Origin: Pseudomonadota bacterium
GTDB taxonomy: Bacteria > Pseudomonadota > Alphaproteobacteria > Rhizobiales > Kaistiaceae
DNA: 7,079 bases
Direction of reading: 5' to 3'
Assembly: GCA_023433185.1 (NCBI GenBank)
Contig: JAEZEN010000226.1
Span: 1 to 7,079 of the forward strand
Part shown: positions 5,735 through 7,079 of the stretch, one piece after another
How positions within the stretch are numbered: the first letter of the stretch is position 1
Layout of the letters: each line of letters starts with the position of its first letter
Made by a program: the position numbers and the translations under genes
The notes under the pieces: model-generated
The model's input: only the letters and a program-made list of their open reading frames with translations
What the model was told of the DNA's origin: nothing
Databases searched by the model: none

Positions 5735-6987
5735 TGGCCGGGCCGGAAATCCGTACCCTGACCTTCGGCTGCCGGCTGAACGCACTCGAATCCGAGGTGA
5801 TGCGGGCGCGGGCCGAGGCCGCCGGCCTCCGCGACGCGGTGCTGGTCAACACCTGCGCCGTCACCGCCGAGGCGGTGCGCCAGGCGAGGCAGGCGATCCG
5901 CAAGGCCCGGCGCGAGAACCCGGAGGCGCGCATCGTTGTCTCCGGCTGCGCGGCGCAGATCGACCCCGGCCAGTTCGCCGCGATGCCCGAGGTCGACCTC
6001 GTGCTCGGCAACGCCGAGAAGCTGATGGCGGGTGCCTATGGCGACCTCACGGGCGCCGAGCCGACGCTGCGCGTCAACGACATCATGTCGATCCGCGAGA
6101 CCGCCGGGCACCTGATCGAGGGCATGGACGGCCGGGCCCGCGCCTTCGTCGAGGTCCAGAACGGCTGCGACCACCGCTGCACCTTCTGCATCATCCCCTA
6201 CGGGCGCGGCAATTCCCGGTCGGTTCCGATGGGCGCCGTGGTCGCTCAGATCCGCCGGCTGGTCGAGAACGGCTATCGCGAGGTTGTCCTGACCGGCGTC
6301 GACATCACCTCCTATGGCGCCGACCTGCCGGGCCGGCCGAGCCTCGGGCGGCTGGTGCGGTCGATCCTCCGCACCGTGCCCGACCTCGAGCGGCTCCGGC
6401 TCTCCTCGATCGACTCCATCGAGGCCGACGATGCGCTGGTCGCCGCGCTGGCCGAAGAGGAGCGGCTGATGCCGCATCTCCACCTCTCGCTCCAGCACGG
6501 CGACGACCTCATCCTCAAGCGCATGAAGCGCCGCCACCTGCGCGCCGATGCCTTGCGCTTCGTCGAGACGGTCCGCCGGCTCCGGCCCGACGTCGTGTTC
6601 GGTGCCGATCTCATCGCCGGCTTCCCGACGGAGGACGAGGCGATGTTCGCCCGCTCGCTGTCGATCGTCGAGGAAGCGGGGCTGACCTTTCTCCACGTCT
6701 TCCCGTTCTCGCCGCGGCCGGGCACGCCGGCGGCGCGCATGCCGCAGGTCGCGCGCCCGCTTGTGAAGGAGCGTGCGGCGCGCCTCAGGACGGTCGGCGA
6801 GCGGGCGCTCGCCCGCCACCTCGCCGCCGAGCGGGGAGCCGTCCGGCGCGTGCTGGTCGAGCAGCAGGGCATCGGCCGGACCGAGCATTTCACGCCCGCC
6901 GAGATCGGCTTCGGCAGCCCGGGCGAGGTGGTGGCGGCCCGGGTCACCGGGCACACCAGCCGGGCGCTGCTCGCGGTGGCAGCATGA
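5734..6987 (+). CDS. mtaB: tRNA (N6-threonylcarbamoyladenosine(37)-C2)-methylthiotransferase MtaB
   Basis: MtaB is a radical SAM enzyme that adds a methylthio group to t6A37 of tRNAs reading ANN codons, giving ms2t6A (417 residues, normal length). The N-terminal MTTase domain holds the three cysteines for the auxiliary iron-sulfur cluster: Cys13 (FGCRLN), Cys41 (NTCAVT) and Cys72 (SGCAAQ). The radical SAM motif CxxxCxxC is Cys145, Cys149 and Cys152 in GCDHRCTFC. Further family blocks are LTGVDITSYG from 186, LSLQHGDD at 251-258, FGADLIAGFPTE near 289-300 and FPFSPRPGTPAARM near 323-336. A short TRAM RNA-binding domain occupies about 370-415. The overall pattern fits MtaB rather than MiaB or RimO, both by sequence and by its place between dapF and ftsY. 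An earlier in-frame ATG at 5623 lies in dapF and is rejected. The stop at 6985-6987 is 51 bases before ftsY. Confidence 0.94.
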   Translation: MAGPEIRTLTFGCRLNALESEVMRARAEAAGLRDAVLVNTCAVTAEAVRQARQAIRKARRENPEARIVVSGCAAQIDPGQFAAMPEVDLVLGNAEKLMAGAYGDLTGAEPTLRVNDIMSIRETAGHLIEGMDGRARAFVEVQNGCDHRCTFCIIPYGRGNSRSVPMGAVVAQIRRLVENGYREVVLTGVDITSYGADLPGRPSLGRLVRSILRTVPDLERLRLSSIDSIEADDALVAALAEEERLMPHLHLSLQHGDDLILKRMKRRHLRADALRFVETVRRLRPDVVFGADLIAGFPTEDEAMFARSLSIVEEAGLTFLHVFPFSPRPGTPAARMPQVARPLVKERAARLRTVGERALARHLAAERGAVRRVLVEQQGIGRTEHFTPAEIGFGSPGEVVAARVTGHTSRALLAVAA

Positions 6988-7026
6988 TGGCGTCCTGGGG
7001 CGGCGGGGGTGTGCTCGCCCTGGCGT

Positions 7027-7030
7027 GGAG
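7027..7030 (+). promoter_or_regulatory. Ribosome binding site for ftsY
   Basis: GGAG lies 8 bases before the ATG at 7039. It supports this start over the in-frame GTG codons at 7009 and 7036. Confidence 0.5.
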
Positions 7031-7038
7031 TTTGCGTG

Positions 7039-7079
7039 ATGGCTGAGCAGAAGGGCTTTTTCCGCCGCATGTTCAAGGG
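7039..7079 (+). CDS. ftsY: Signal recognition particle receptor FtsY, N-terminal fragment (cut by the window end)
   Basis: Only 13 full codons are present, reading MAEQKGFFRRMFK followed by two bases of a Gly codon. A short basic and aromatic start (KGFF.R.F) is typical of alphaproteobacterial FtsY, which lacks a long acidic A region. FtsY is the GTPase receptor at the inner membrane that accepts SRP-bound ribosomes. The call rests on this short motif plus the dapF-mtaB-ftsY order known from Rhizobiales. The NG GTPase domain lies outside the window. The gene follows mtaB after 51 bases with no terminator seen, so co-transcription is likely. Confidence 0.75.
   Translation, partial: MAEQKGFFRRMFK

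Noticed and set aside
4723..6954. A long minus-strand open frame of 743 codons
   Set aside because: It is antisense to dapF and mtaB, both of which have complete catalytic motifs on the plus strand. Its composition is typical of a shadow frame.
6773..7039. Small plus-strand open frame over the end of mtaB
   Set aside because: It overlaps the TRAM domain of mtaB in another frame, and its product is Ser/Arg/Pro-rich without features. Its end at the ftsY start is a coincidence of the TGATG sequence.

Overview
This is a very GC-rich window with uniform coding bias, from an alphaproteobacterium most likely in the Rhizobiales (Hyphomicrobiales). The best taxonomic evidence is the core block at the right end, dapF - mtaB - start of ftsY. 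This gene order is familiar in Rhizobiales, and the DapF protein has the rhizobial style of sequence (an FRKMNGLGN start and an MGNPHAIF segment). I cannot name a genus. All genes read on the plus strand; I see no RNA genes, CRISPR arrays or insertion sequences.

Left part (1-4770): a catabolic sugar operon. It holds two inner-membrane permeases of an ABC importer (76-1101 and 1098-2027, overlapping by 4 bases), a Gfo/Idh/MocA-family NAD(P)-dependent oxidoreductase (2064-3077) and a glycoside hydrolase of family 32 (3091-4770) with its full catalytic triad. The hydrolase has no signal peptide, so it should act in the cytoplasm on an imported beta-fructoside such as sucrose, a fructo-oligosaccharide or a modified relative. 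The importer's solute-binding protein and ATPase are not in the window; the binding protein is probably just upstream of base 1. Both permeases carry enlarged extracytoplasmic loops, and the hydrolase has about 105 extra N-terminal residues ahead of its catalytic domain. The oxidoreductase suggests an oxidation or reduction step linked to the hydrolysis, but its substrate cannot be read from the sequence.

Junction (4771-4870): a 100-base gap separates the sugar operon from the core genes. It has four alternating GC-rich blocks able to form competing short hairpins, followed by the only AT-rich patch nearby, a weak promoter candidate for dapF.

Right part (4871-7079): a tightly packed housekeeping operon. 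dapF (lysine and peptidoglycan precursor synthesis) overlaps mtaB (ms2t6A37 tRNA modification) by one base. The first 41 bases of ftsY (signal recognition particle receptor) follow behind a good ribosome binding site. No strikingly new system is evident. The items most worth checking are the oxidoreductase plus GH32 pairing, the extra N-terminal region of the GH32, and the loop insertion in the first permease.
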